Source: Aminobacter anthyllidis (lineage in GTDB: Bacteria > Pseudomonadota > Alphaproteobacteria > Rhizobiales > Rhizobiaceae). From it: 64,000 nt of DNA. A program made the position numbers and the translations under genes. Position 1 is the stretch's first letter. Each line of letters begins with the position of its first letter. The DNA is taken from contig NZ_JAFLWW010000004.1 of the NCBI RefSeq assembly GCF_018555685.1, forward strand, positions 606,597 through 670,596. The letters run 5' to 3'. This document shows positions 36,464 to 45,117 of this stretch, piece by piece. Under the pieces are notes generated by a model. It saw only the letters and a program-made list of their open reading frames with translations. It was not told the origin of the DNA and searched no databases.

Positions 36464-37357
36464 ATGTGGATTTACGAGATGGTCCGGCGCATCTTGCCTC
36501 CCCTGACGACGTTGCGGGCATTCGAGGCGGCGGCGCGGCTGATGAGCTTCAAAGCGGCGGCAGAAGAACTCCGCGTCACGCAATCCGCAATCAGCCATCA
36601 GGTCGCCTCGCTGGAGCGATACCTCGGAACGCTGATGTTCCTGCGCTTGCCTGGCCGCGTGGAGTTGAGCGAACAGGGTGCGGTCTACTATCCGGTCGTG
36701 CAGGATGCATTGGACCGGATCGCTCTGACCACGGATCTGATCCGGCAGAAAAACACACCCGCTTCGCTGACGGTCCAGGTCTATGTCACCGTGGCCGTGC
36801 GCTGGCTGATACCGAGGCTCCAGACGTTCAAGAAAGCGTTTCCCGAAATCGCCGTGAACCTCGATGCAAGTCTGCTTGACTGGGAGTTTAACGCCGATCG
36901 CGCCGACATCGGCTTCATTTACACGCGCGCACCGAACCGACCGAACTTGACATATACGCAGCTGCGCCGGGAACGGCTCGTCGGTGTCTGTTCCCCTGCC
37001 ATCGCCCAGGCCATCAAGGTGCCGGAGGACCTGCGTTCCTGCTCATTTCTTGCGGTCAGCGGAACCACGGAGGACGCCGCGACATGGGCGGCGAGCGTCG
37101 GCTTGACCGGCGTCTCGCAAAAGACAGGACCACTCTTCGACAGTAACCTGCTCGCCATTGAGGCTGCGATCAATGGGCAGGGGGTGGTGGTCGTGCCGCG
37201 GTTTCTGGTCGAGGCCGATATTGCCGCCGGTACGCTTGTGGCACCGCTTATCTCAGACGTCATGCAGCCCGGCGGATGGTATCTCGTTCACCTGGAGCGA
37301 CGCGGTAAGGAGAAGGCCATCCGCGAGTTCCTACAATGGATCCAGCGCCTAGCGTGA
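36464..37357 (+). CDS. LysR-type transcriptional regulator, GcvA-like
   Basis: 297 residues. The HTH at ~10-68 includes LRAFEAAARLMSFKAAAEEL and VTQSAISHQVASLERYLG, the pattern of the GcvA/AmpR subgroup; the effector domain follows. It is divergent from the ABC-cupin operon with ~96 bases between starts, so it very likely controls that operon. An alternative start is ATG 36479 (MVRRILPPLT), which fits the family N-terminus equally well. Confidence 0.9.
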   Translation: MWIYEMVRRILPPLTTLRAFEAAARLMSFKAAAEELRVTQSAISHQVASLERYLGTLMFLRLPGRVELSEQGAVYYPVVQDALDRIALTTDLIRQKNTPASLTVQVYVTVAVRWLIPRLQTFKKAFPEIAVNLDASLLDWEFNADRADIGFIYTRAPNRPNLTYTQLRRERLVGVCSPAIAQAIKVPEDLRSCSFLAVSGTTEDAATWAASVGLTGVSQKTGPLFDSNLLAIEAAINGQGVVVVPRFLVEADIAAGTLVAPLISDVMQPGGWYLVHLERRGKEKAIREFLQWIQRLA

Positions 37358-38020
37358 TCACCCCATATCGGCGTTCCTGGACACGGCAAACGGCCCGCTC
37401 TGGCGTTTGAGTGCCGGAGGACTATTGAAGGTCTGCAAAACGACTGCAAATGATGAGATTTAAACTCCGGTTGAACCAGATTCATGTGCCGTGGAAGTGA
37501 CGATCGCCTCGCTTATCGAAATTGCTTGATCGCCATCTGTGAGCTCGCGGACGCTCTGCAACGGGCAACGACCGGAATGCGCTGTCGCTCGCGCCGTGGG
37601 CCGGATACCAGAGTTCCCGCTTTCTCAGTGCCAGTGGATAGGCAAGGCAGTCCGCGAGGGTCGGCTCCTGTATCATCGCCAAGGCATTTTCAGGTCTCAT
37701 CAGGATACCGATGCGAACATCCGCCGTACCGCTATCCAGTCTCATTGTGTCATAGTTAATAGACAGTGTCTTGTTTACGTGGTTAAACAAACTGGTCATC
37801 AGCTATTGCAAGGGCGCTGGTGCTTGAGAGCGCAGAACATTCTCCCGCCCCAGCGGGAGCTATGCGATGACATTCATTCACCCCAGTATGTTTTCTGAGA
37901 CCCCTCGTCGAGAGAAGGGTCCTATTGACTGTTGCAGCACAAGGGACGTCCATCGGTCCTTCATTGCGGCAATTGAAGCCGACTATCTGCCCGACAGCTT
38001 CACGACGAAGTGAGAGCGAA
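37358..38020. other. Long intergenic region without a confident gene
   Basis: About 660 bases. A minus-strand frame at 37482-37799 (105 aa, containing EPTLADCLAYPLALRKRELW) is the only protein-like stretch, but it has no ribosome site or family match I can name. The region may contain the promoter of the gene at 38021. Confidence 0.35.
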
Positions 38021-38494
38021 ATGCCGCTCTCCCTCCGGACGACACTTTGCGAAACCAGAGATGCGTTACACGTGCTGCGTAGAGCTCTATTTGTTCGCGG
38101 GCATATCGAAGCAATGGATGAGATTAATTCCCTCATACGCATCGCAGAAGAAAGGGCAGTCAGCGCGATCGGCGATATTGACCGGGCCCAGCTTCGAAAA
38201 CCTGTTTTCGTGGCGGTAGCAAGCCCCCCGATGCCCGAAGACATATTTGTTCCGATCGCTCAGCGAATGAAGCTCGGCGAGATTCGCGAACAAGGCATGG
38301 GCCTAAGCGCGTATTGCGGCAATGCGCGCTGCGGTCATTTACGTTCGCTAGATCTCGATGGACTGATCAAAGTCTATGGTACCCATTACGACTTCGTCAC
38401 CGAAAGGCGGCTGGCGTCGAAGCTGGTGTGCAAACGGTGCCAAAATGTTGGAGGAAGGCTGATTGTGGTCTCCGACAAAAGGCCCCGGTATTGA
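38021..38494 (+). CDS. Hypothetical protein with C-terminal zinc-ribbon-like motif
   Basis: 157 residues from ATG 38021; the frame is open further upstream to 37925. The N-terminal ~60 residues are helical (RDALHVLRRALFVRGHIEAM). The C-terminal part has CGNARCGHLRSLDLDGLIKV and KLVCKRCQNVGGR, two Cys pairs that could form a zinc ribbon, a design common in small rhizobial orphan proteins. Function unknown. No operon neighbours. The true start is uncertain because no strong ribosome site is visible. Confidence 0.5.
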   Translation: MPLSLRTTLCETRDALHVLRRALFVRGHIEAMDEINSLIRIAEERAVSAIGDIDRAQLRKPVFVAVASPPMPEDIFVPIAQRMKLGEIREQGMGLSAYCGNARCGHLRSLDLDGLIKVYGTHYDFVTERRLASKLVCKRCQNVGGRLIVVSDKRPRY

Positions 38495-39090
38495 ACTCTG
38501 GGTCACCGAGAAATTTAGACGCTGCGGCCCGACGGGACAGGCGCTTTTTTGCCAACATGGTCAGGAAATGAAACCGGGAAACCATTTCGCTCCCCTTGCC
38601 GCAACACCCGGCGTCGGGAGCGAATTCCGTTCCACCGGCGATCCGAGAAGCGGTCGAATCCCGGCCGTTTGCGCTCTCTCGGTCGCACAGGTTGCCGACC
38701 CGTGGGAATGGCACAGCTCGGGGCTTGCTTGACGTGGATATATGATGCCTTGGAAGGTTCGGCGTCAGCGACGGGCGGGGAGTGCCACTAGGAAGAGAGA
38801 ATTCGCCTTTACAAAGGCGGCGCGCTAGCGCCTTGCATTGCCAGAGTGCTTGTCTTCAGTAGTGATCTTCCTCAATCGATAAACCTGTCCAATTCTTCCT
38901 GGCAGTTTTTGTGAACTTGTGGCTGGTAGAGCGATGGGGGAGCTCGTTTGCAATTTTCCGCATTTATTTGATCTTTTCTCAATCTGTTAATCTGCGGGAA
39001 GGTCTTTTGGCGGCATCCTGAAAGATTGTTTGCAGACGCTGGTAATGCCTCGTCGTCCATTGAAGGCGGAGCCTGATAGAGAGGAACCAA
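38495..39090. other. Intergenic region upstream of the GGDEF-EAL gene
   Basis: About 600 bases without a supported gene; frames on both strands are short and lack family similarity. The last 200 bases are AT-richer (around 38940-38990) and likely carry the promoter of the signalling gene. Confidence 0.4.
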
Positions 39091-41409
39091 GTGCCGAAGA
39101 CCGGGTCGAATCGCTTCGACTACCGTGCCGAAGCCGGCCAGACGCAAGTCAATCGGCTTATCGCGACCGTCGAAAGGCTTGAGGCTGAGTTTCAGCATCG
39201 TGAGAACGCTGAACGGGAGTGGGCCACCGAACGGGGGCTGCTGCGGGCAATGATTGACCAGGTGCCAGACTATCTATTCGCAAAAGATCTTGAATGCCGT
39301 TTTTTGGTTGTGAACAAAGCCGTCGCAGACATTCATGGCCGTGCACGACTCCAGGACATGATCGGCAAGACGGATTTCGAACTTCACACTCCCGAACTCG
39401 CTGCGCAATTCTATGAGATCGAGCAGACTGTCATTCAGTCTGGGCGCCCGATGATCGACATGGAAGAAATGGTATTGGATTCGACCGGCGCTAAGCGATG
39501 GCTTTCGACATCGAAAGTCCCCTTGCGCAACGACCACAACGAAATCATCGGTCTTGTTGGGATTTCACGCGACGTAACCGCACGCAGACAGGCCGATCTC
39601 GTGCGGGAAGAACAGGCACTCGTCCTCGAAATGATTGCGATGAACGCTCCTTTGGGAGAGGTCCTTGATCGCCTGGTACGCCTGATGGAAGCCCAGCTTG
39701 ACGGTGTGTTCGGCTCGATCCTGCTGCTTGACGAGGATGGTGTCCATCTCAGGCACGGGGCAGCGCCAAGCTTGCCCGCGGACTATTCGAAGGCAATCGA
39801 CGGTGTCGCCATTGGTCCGGACGTCGGCTCCTGCGGCACCGCGGTCTATCGGCGGCAAGCAGTTGTCGTTGCCGATATCGCAAGCGACCCGCTATGGAAG
39901 AACTATAGCGAACTGGCTGCGCTCCATGGATTGCGCTCCTGCTGGTCTACGCCAATCCTGTCCCACCACGGAGACGTTCTAGGCACCTTTGCGATGTATT
40001 CGCGCGAAGTACGCGAGCCAAAGTCGGCCGAAACGCATCTTACAGAATTGACGACCCGGATCGCCGCTATCGCCATCGAGCGCAAACGCGCAGAAGACCA
40101 GATCATCTTCCTGGCCCATCACGACACACTGACCGGCCTTCCCAATCGCAGCCTGCTCAAGGATCGCCTGACCCAGGCAATGTTGCAAACCCAACGCCAC
40201 AACCCCTGGGTATCGGTGGTGTTCGTAGATCTCGACAATTTCAAGACGGTCAACGACAGCCTGGGTCATACCGCCGGCGACGCGCTGCTAAAGATCGTGG
40301 CGAATAGAATGGTCGATTGCGTCAAGGCGACCGACACTGTGATGCGGCTGGGTGGCGACGAGTTCGTCATCCTGCTTGTCGATCAGCCCGAAAGCCCCGA
40401 CGCCATCTCGGCGACCCTCAACCGAATCCGAGCGGCCATAGCCGAGCCTGTGCCCTTTGAGGGACAGGTTTTCCACGTCACCTGCAGCATGGGTGTGGCG
40501 ACCTTCCCTAACGACGGCTCGGACGCAGAGACGCTTCTCATGAACGCCGATGCTGCAATGTACAAAGCCAAGGAAGCTGGTCGCGACGGCTTCCAGTTCT
40601 ACACGGCCGAGATGAACACCAAAGTTCATGAACGGCTGGCACTCCAGGAGGCGATGCGCCACGGCATTGCTCATTGCGAATTCTATCTACTCTACCAGCC
40701 CCAGGTGGATCTCCAGACGGGGCGCATTTTTGCCGTCGAGGCTCTGGTACGCTGGAAACACCCTACGCAGGGTGTGATCTCTCCCGTCCATTTCATTCCA
40801 CTAGCCGAAGAAACAGGGCTGATCGTACCGCTCGGTGATTGGGTGCTGAATGAGGCGTGTCGCCAAAACAAGGCGTGGCAGGATGCCGGGCTGTCGCCTG
40901 TCAATGTAAGCGTGAATGTTTCGGGTCGTCAGTTCCACGAGAAGAACTGGATCTGTCGCGTTACACGAGCGCTTCGAGAAAGCGGCATGGAGGCACGATA
41001 TCTCGAACTGGAGTTGACCGAGAGCCTTCTCATGAGGAACGTCGACCAGGCTATTGCGACAATGAAGGAATTGCAGGCGCTTGGCGTCCATTTCGCAATC
41101 GACGATTTCGGGACGGGCTATTCGAGCCTCAGCGCGTTGAAGAACTTGCCGGTGGCACGACTCAAAATCGACCAGTCATTCATCCGCAACCTTGCTCGCG
41201 ACGAGAACGATCGGGGTATTGCAGCGGCGGTGATCTCACTCGGACAAAGACTGAATATGCGGGTCATCGCCGAGGGCGTCGAGACGGACGAGCAGTTTGC
41301 CTTCCTGCACGACAATCATTGCGACGAAATACAGGGCTACCACTTCAGCAGGCCGATCAAGTCGAAAGCCATCGAGGATTTGCTCCGCAGCCAGACTGCC
41401 ATGCCTTAA
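39091..41409 (+). CDS. PAS-GAF-GGDEF-EAL cyclic-di-GMP signalling protein
   Basis: 772 residues, no membrane segment. Order: PAS (~45-165, DYLFAKDLECRFLVVNKAVA), GAF (~180-330, GSCGTAVYRRQAVVVADIAS), GGDEF (~345-500) and EAL (~515-765). The diguanylate cyclase site is intact (RLGGDEFVILL). The inhibitory I-site is altered: Lys-Ala-Thr-Asp stands where RxxD is usual. The phosphodiesterase site reads EALVRWKHP with the later acidic motif AIDDFGTGYSS, so it should be active. A cytosolic sensor that could make or break c-di-GMP. The GTG at 39091 has GAGAGG upstream. No partner gene nearby. Confidence 0.93.
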   Translation: MPKTGSNRFDYRAEAGQTQVNRLIATVERLEAEFQHRENAEREWATERGLLRAMIDQVPDYLFAKDLECRFLVVNKAVADIHGRARLQDMIGKTDFELHTPELAAQFYEIEQTVIQSGRPMIDMEEMVLDSTGAKRWLSTSKVPLRNDHNEIIGLVGISRDVTARRQADLVREEQALVLEMIAMNAPLGEVLDRLVRLMEAQLDGVFGSILLLDEDGVHLRHGAAPSLPADYSKAIDGVAIGPDVGSCGTAVYRRQAVVVADIASDPLWKNYSELAALHGLRSCWSTPILSHHGDVLGTFAMYSREVREPKSAETHLTELTTRIAAIAIERKRAEDQIIFLAHHDTLTGLPNRSLLKDRLTQAMLQTQRHNPWVSVVFVDLDNFKTVNDSLGHTAGDALLKIVANRMVDCVKATDTVMRLGGDEFVILLVDQPESPDAISATLNRIRAAIAEPVPFEGQVFHVTCSMGVATFPNDGSDAETLLMNADAAMYKAKEAGRDGFQFYTAEMNTKVHERLALQEAMRHGIAHCEFYLLYQPQVDLQTGRIFAVEALVRWKHPTQGVISPVHFIPLAEETGLIVPLGDWVLNEACRQNKAWQDAGLSPVNVSVNVSGRQFHEKNWICRVTRALRESGMEARYLELELTESLLMRNVDQAIATMKELQALGVHFAIDDFGTGYSSLSALKNLPVARLKIDQSFIRNLARDENDRGIAAAVISLGQRLNMRVIAEGVETDEQFAFLHDNHCDEIQGYHFSRPIKSKAIEDLLRSQTAMP

Positions 41410-41623
41410 CCAATTGCAACCCTGCCCGGTCAAATCTGATGAGTGACGTTAGCCTTGGGAGCGTGGGATCTGCTCGTCGATTTTGAAAAGCAGGGCGGGA
41501 ACAACGGAGTCTTCCGCCTCGACAAAGGGCGCATCAGACGGATCGACACAACCGTGGCTCCGCGCTGTTCGGCCGCTGTATCGCTGCGTCGCTCCAGACT
41601 GTCGGGTCTGGTGTAATCGACCG

Positions 41624-42049
41624 CTAGCTTTGGGCTTCCCAGGGGTTCACGAGGTCCACTCCGAACGCAGAAAAATCCGCGAGGTTTCGGGTGACAACTG
41701 TCATGCCATGGACCAGCGCTGTCGCGCCGATCAGTGCCTCGCGCTCTGCGCGCGGATCTGGCACATGCAATCGTGCGCAGCGCAGCGCGACTGTCGCATC
41801 GACGGGGAGCGTACGATCGGCAAATTCCGGGATAACGTGCGTGTCCATCCAGGTTCGCAAGCGCATGCCCTGTTCCGCGTCGCGCCGTTCCATGCGTTGC
41901 ACGCCGATTTCAAGCTCCATGAGAGAGATTGCGGAGATGAAGAAGCTTGTCGCATCGCTTCGCGATAGCCACGCGACAACATTCGGGTCCGCTTTGCCGT
42001 CCCCGGCCTTGCGCAATTCGGAAATGATGTTGGTGTCGAGGACAAACAT
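41624..42049 (-). CDS. vapC: VapC-type PIN-domain toxin (ribonuclease)
   Basis: 141 residues with the PIN fold: DTNIISELRK at the N-terminus (first acidic residue Asp5), SLMELEIGVQRME (second acidic residue), and the later GATALVHGMTVVTRNLADF segment with the final acidic site. VapC toxins are Mg-dependent RNases that cut tRNA or rRNA. The start codon overlaps the stop of the antitoxin gene by one base (TGATG), the usual arrangement. Confidence 0.9.
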   Translation of the reverse strand: MFVLDTNIISELRKAGDGKADPNVVAWLSRSDATSFFISAISLMELEIGVQRMERRDAEQGMRLRTWMDTHVIPEFADRTLPVDATVALRCARLHVPDPRAEREALIGATALVHGMTVVTRNLADFSAFGVDLVNPWEAQS

Positions 42050-42303
42050 CAGGAGAGATCGACCTCGCGGCTTGGAATGGTGACGCGGGGCGGGTGAAAA
42101 TCCGTTTCGGAGAGTCCCGGCATCGACAATGCCTCGACAAGATTTCGGCTCTTTCCGATCAGTCGCTGATAGTCTTCTATGTTGAGAAGCACATGGGCGG
42201 GTTTGCCCCGGTCAGTGATGAACACCGGGCCATTCAAAGCCGCCTTTTTGGCGCGCCCGACATCCTGGTTGAGCTCGCGGCTCGATAAAGTCGTGATGGG
42301 CAT
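42049..42303 (-). CDS. Phd/YefM-family antitoxin
   Basis: 84 residues: N-terminal DNA-binding Phd fold (MPITTLSSRELNQDVGRAKK, GPVFITDRGKPAHVLL, IEDYQRLIG) and an acidic, flexible C-terminus that would cover the PIN toxin. GGAGGTTGAA precedes the ATG at 42303. A near-perfect palindrome 18 bases upstream is the probable autoregulatory operator. Confidence 0.9.
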   Translation of the reverse strand: MPITTLSSRELNQDVGRAKKAALNGPVFITDRGKPAHVLLNIEDYQRLIGKSRNLVEALSMPGLSETDFHPPRVTIPSREVDLS

Positions 42304-42320
42304 TTCAACCTCCATCAATA

Positions 42321-42340
42321 ATGTAGTTACGTTACTACAT
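42321..42340. promoter_or_regulatory. Palindromic operator of the toxin-antitoxin pair
   Basis: ATGTAGTTACGTTACTACAT: 7-base perfect arms, 18 of 20 positions symmetric, immediately upstream of the antitoxin start on the minus strand. Phd-type antitoxins repress their own operon by binding such sites. Confidence 0.65.
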
Positions 42341-42388
42341 TTGATGAAGTGCTGATGCAACTTCATATTTGCGTTGGCCGCGCTGGGG

Positions 42389-42680
42389 TCATCCAGGCTG
42401 ATCGTCAACCGTGGATGGCGGCATGTCGTCCGGAATTTCGCGCAGAAAGCTCTGCCCTTTCTGAAGACGTTTGCCGAGCGTCTCCACGAAGCCGTCGAAC
42501 CGCTCCCGGCCCTTCGCCTGCGCCGCAGCCTGAGCACGAAATGGCGGCGTGATCGACAGCGAAAAGCGGACGAAGAGCGCAAGCGTTTCGGCCGTGGCGC
42601 GTCGAGATCACGTTCCATTCGCTGAACCTGCCGGGTAAGCGGTCGAGCCGCCACGCGAAGGCTCCCTCCATGGCGTCGGA
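42389..42680 (-). pseudogene. Degenerate conserved rhizobial protein (CopG/plasmid-type), no intact start
   Basis: On the minus strand the region 42607-42389 reads RRATAETLALFVRFSLSITP, then AAAQAKGRERFDGFVETLGK and FLREIPDDMPP to a stop at 42389. It strongly resembles a conserved rhizobial protein encoded with plasmid-type genes. The frame is closed upstream by a stop at 42608-42610, and the preceding residues appear in another frame (LTRQVQRMERDLDA). One shift therefore separates start and end. Family name is from memory and uncertain. Confidence 0.45.
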
Positions 42681-42929
42681 GTGGCCCGGGGAAGGAAGGA
42701 ATGGCGGCTATCCTTGAACTCAGCTCAAAGGCGGTCCGTCGGGAAGCGGCCCCAAGGCTGCCAGTACTGTACGCACATCGGGAGCGCGGCTCCGCCGCCG
42801 ACTATCTGTTGCGCGAGCCCATTCCGAGCAGCTGCCTCCACATGGTCGTGAAGGCGGCATCGCCGGTACTTCTGGGCAAACCAAAACCCCGGCGCGAGGC
42901 CGGGGTTTGAAACGTCAGATGACTGCTGT

Positions 42930-43619
42930 TCAGAATTTGTATGCCAAACCGACCCGAACATCACTAGTCTTGAAGCCAAAGCTGCCATCGGTTCCACCTA
43001 AGGTGAAGTCCAGATCACCATAGTCGGTGTACCTGTACTCGGCCCGGGCAAGCAGATTGTCGGTGAAAGCATATTCCACGCCAACACCAACCGTCCATCC
43101 TACGAGGGTGTCGCTGAATTCCTGAACCGGCGTTCCACCGGAAACAAACGTTCCGTTGGCCCCGGCAAATGCCACGCCACCGGCGATGTAAGGCAGGAAC
43201 CGATCCACGGCATATCCGAGCTTGGCGCGCACAGCGCCCGTCCAATTCAGATCGTAGTCAATTCCGGAATTTGGAACCGGAAAGCCGAAGATGAATGCTT
43301 GGCCGAAGCCATCGATGCCGGACCAAGCAATATCGGCGTCGATGCCCAGCACGACATTGTTGGCCAGCTGGTGGTTGTATCCGGCATAGACACCTCCCAA
43401 CCAGCCATCGATATCCGCGGGGGCGGTAGCCAGTCCACCGGGAGACGACAGGTCGCCATCGCCCCAACCATAACCCGCCTGCAGACCAACGTAACCGCCA
43501 GTCCAGACAAACCCTGCCGGCAAAATTTCAGGGGTTGGCTCAAGCACGACCGCATCGGCCGCTGCAGCGATGCCTGATAGCCCGAGCAAGAACACGCTTG
43601 TTAGCAAAAGCTTATTCAC
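42930..43619 (-). CDS. Outer-membrane beta-barrel protein, Omp25/31 type
   Basis: 229 residues: signal peptide (MNKLLLTSVFLLGLSGIAAA-A), a short linker, then an eight-stranded OmpA-like barrel with alternating aromatic strands (FVWTGGYVGLQAGYGWGD, ANNVVLGIDADIAWSG) and a terminal aromatic (GLAYKF), as required for assembly by BamA. It is about 60% similar to the protein at 60749-61435. Such proteins are abundant surface proteins in Rhizobiales/Brucella. The GGGGTTTTGGTTT around 42885-42905 is near its 3' end; the upstream ~100 bases are AT-rich and hold the promoter. Confidence 0.9.
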   Translation of the reverse strand: MNKLLLTSVFLLGLSGIAAAADAVVLEPTPEILPAGFVWTGGYVGLQAGYGWGDGDLSSPGGLATAPADIDGWLGGVYAGYNHQLANNVVLGIDADIAWSGIDGFGQAFIFGFPVPNSGIDYDLNWTGAVRAKLGYAVDRFLPYIAGGVAFAGANGTFVSGGTPVQEFSDTLVGWTVGVGVEYAFTDNLLARAEYRYTDYGDLDFTLGGTDGSFGFKTSDVRVGLAYKF

Positions 43620-43826
43620 AACAGCTCTCCGATTTCATCTCCCAACAGAATGTAACATGTGACCGAGAAGTTCATACGACTCATGTCCGCTTCCTAGAAT
43701 TCGCTTAGTATAGTTGCCAAAATACAACAGCTTTTTTGGGTCTGCGCCACATGACGCACTTGTTTCCTACCTTTCAATTGCTTGGCTCTGACATCACCGC
43801 CCTATGGCCGGTAGCTCTGCAGATAG

Positions 43827-43859
43827 AGCCCCCACTGCCGAAGGTGGCGGGGCTTTTTT
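43827..43859 (+). terminator. Intrinsic terminator with no coding gene before it
   Basis: A GC-rich hairpin beginning AGCCCC and closing GGGGCT, followed by TTTTTT. The nearest upstream gene is on the other strand, so this would end a short non-coding transcript or act as an attenuator for the gene starting at 43919. Confidence 0.65.
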
Positions 43860-43918
43860 GCAACCATGCACAAAGGAAAGCGTTGGTAGGGCCGGGGGCT
43901 CAATTAAGGAGAACGACC

Positions 43919-44167
43919 GTGAGGAAACTCATTATTGCACTCGGTGCCGCTGCTCTCATGAGCGGTGTAGCCTGGGCCGCTTCCGTCGACGGCGTGGTCA
44001 AGGAATATATCAAGGAGACGAAAGTCATCACCCTGGAGGACGGCAAGAGCTTCACCGTGCCGCCCGATGTGGCGATCCCGCCGGAAGTTGCTGTTGGCGC
44101 AAAAGTCTCGATTTCAACCGCAGATGACGATGCGACCAAGGTGACTGGGGTAACTCTCTCGCCGTAG
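43919..44167 (+). CDS. DUF1344 family periplasmic protein
   Basis: 82 residues: signal peptide (VRKLIIALGAAALMSGVAWA-A) and a small beta domain (VDGVVKEYIKETKVITLEDG, FTVPPDVAIP) typical of DUF1344, a short secreted family restricted to Rhizobiales, function unknown. The GTG start has AAGGAGAACGACC upstream. A long in-frame extension exists but crosses the terminator hairpin, so it is rejected. A strong terminator follows. Confidence 0.85.
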   Translation: MRKLIIALGAAALMSGVAWAASVDGVVKEYIKETKVITLEDGKSFTVPPDVAIPPEVAVGAKVSISTADDDATKVTGVTLSP

Positions 44168-44182
44168 AATCTTTTAGCAGAC

Positions 44183-44213
44183 GCCCCGCCGGCTACGGCT
44201 GGTGGGGCCTTTT
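44183..44213 (+). terminator. Terminator of the DUF1344 gene
   Basis: An 11-12 base stem with two G-U pairs (GCCCCGCCGGCT / GGCTGGTGGGGC) followed by CCTTTT, starting 16 bases after the stop codon. It overlaps the end of the convergent small gene. Confidence 0.75.
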
Positions 44214-44417
44214 CCCTAGTTGTCGCAAAGGGCGTCTAAGATCATCGCCATTAGTTTGTCGCGTGCCCGTCGTTACAATGTGGTCCGCGGCTCGGTCGCC
44301 AGCAATTCGTCGTTCGACAATCGCCTGTACGGTGGACGCCCAGTCCCGACGTAGACATAAGACCAGCTTCCAGCTTACGGTCTCATCTTCGGCTAGGACA
44401 CACGTAATGGGCTTCAT
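44193..44417 (-). CDS. Small hypothetical protein (74 aa)
   Basis: Encodes MKPITCVLAEDETVSWKLVL followed by RRDWASTVQAIVERR and a basic tail. AAGGAG lies 8 bases before the ATG at 44417; an in-frame GTG 9 bases upstream is less likely. No family recognised. It is convergent with and slightly overlaps the terminator of the DUF1344 gene. Confidence 0.5.
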   Translation of the reverse strand: MKPITCVLAEDETVSWKLVLCLRRDWASTVQAIVERRIAGDRAADHIVTTGTRQTNGDDLRRPLRQLGKRPHQP

Positions 44418-44896
44418 GCTCGACACTCCTTGAAAAACAAAGACTGCCGTAGCCCCATAAGGCTTCGCTCACCGAAGGGTGGTGATGGGAATGAGGCAAG
44501 CAAGAGCGGCCCGCTTGGACATCGCCAAGTCGGGCCGTCTGTGTTGCATAGCATGGGCTTGGGCGGGGCAGTCGACGCAACGCTCATTCGTCGATGTAAG
44601 GCGTCGCGTCGCCGTACTACCCCACCTTCCCAAGGCCTAATCCTACTCTTGGTGGCGATAGGCACAACTAGCTCATTGGATGCGAGCGGTAGGGCAGACT
44701 AGCTAGTGGGCGGGAACTTGGGGAGCCGTGGGAGATTGTGGTAGCGGAGCGCGTGCCCTCAGCCGCGTTCCAAGCAGCGGGCCTGCTGTTTCCAGCCGGT
44801 AGCGGCAGGTCTCGCGCTGCTTCGCCAAGAATTTTTGGAACCAAAGCAAAGCTGTCCGGAGCGACCCCCATACCCCCCACTATCGCTCCGAGATTG

Positions 44897-44928
44897 AGGC
44901 CTGTCGGACCCCTCCGGCGGGCCTTTTC
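44897..44928 (+). terminator. Orphan intrinsic terminator-like hairpin
   Basis: A 12-base stem with two G-U pairs (AGGCCTGTCGGA / TCCGGCGGGCCT), a CCCC loop and a TTTT tail. No plus-strand gene precedes it, so it may close a small RNA. Confidence 0.5.
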
Positions 44929-45029
44929 GCTATTCCGCGGCTCTAATGGTGGGAACGACATTCCGTGCAGAAGCGTTTTTTTGGCGGAGTGCCAGGCAAC
45001 GACCCGAACCTTCAGGCGCTCCAGCAGCG

Positions 45030-45060
45030 AGGCCTGCCGAGGTCGCCCTCCGGCAGGCCT
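45030..45060. repeat. Hairpin related to the one at 44897-44924
   Basis: A perfect 10-base stem (AGGCCTGCCG / CGGCAGGCCT) around a GC-rich loop, about 130 bases from its near-copy. No T-tract. Possibly a small repeated extragenic palindrome. Confidence 0.45.
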
Positions 45061-45117
45061 TCGTCTTAGGACGCTCCGGTAGTGGGGGACGTCATGACGG
45101 CTTGGCAACCAGTTAGT

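Larger units (their letters stand above)
44418..45117. other. Hairpin-rich region without a gene
   Basis: About 700 bases with no supportable gene. It contains at least three strong hairpins: ~44508-44537 (GGCCCG...CGGGCC), 44897-44924 and 45030-45060. The last two share the core GGCCTG(C/T)CGG...CCGGC(A/G)GGCC. Confidence 0.5.

Noticed and set aside
37482..37799. Possible 105-residue minus-strand gene
   Set aside because: Protein-like composition but no ribosome site, no recognisable family and no clear neighbours.
43780..43860. Possible tRNA from the paired GC-rich arms
   Set aside because: No cloverleaf, anticodon arm or conserved T-loop; it is a terminator-like hairpin with a T6 tail.
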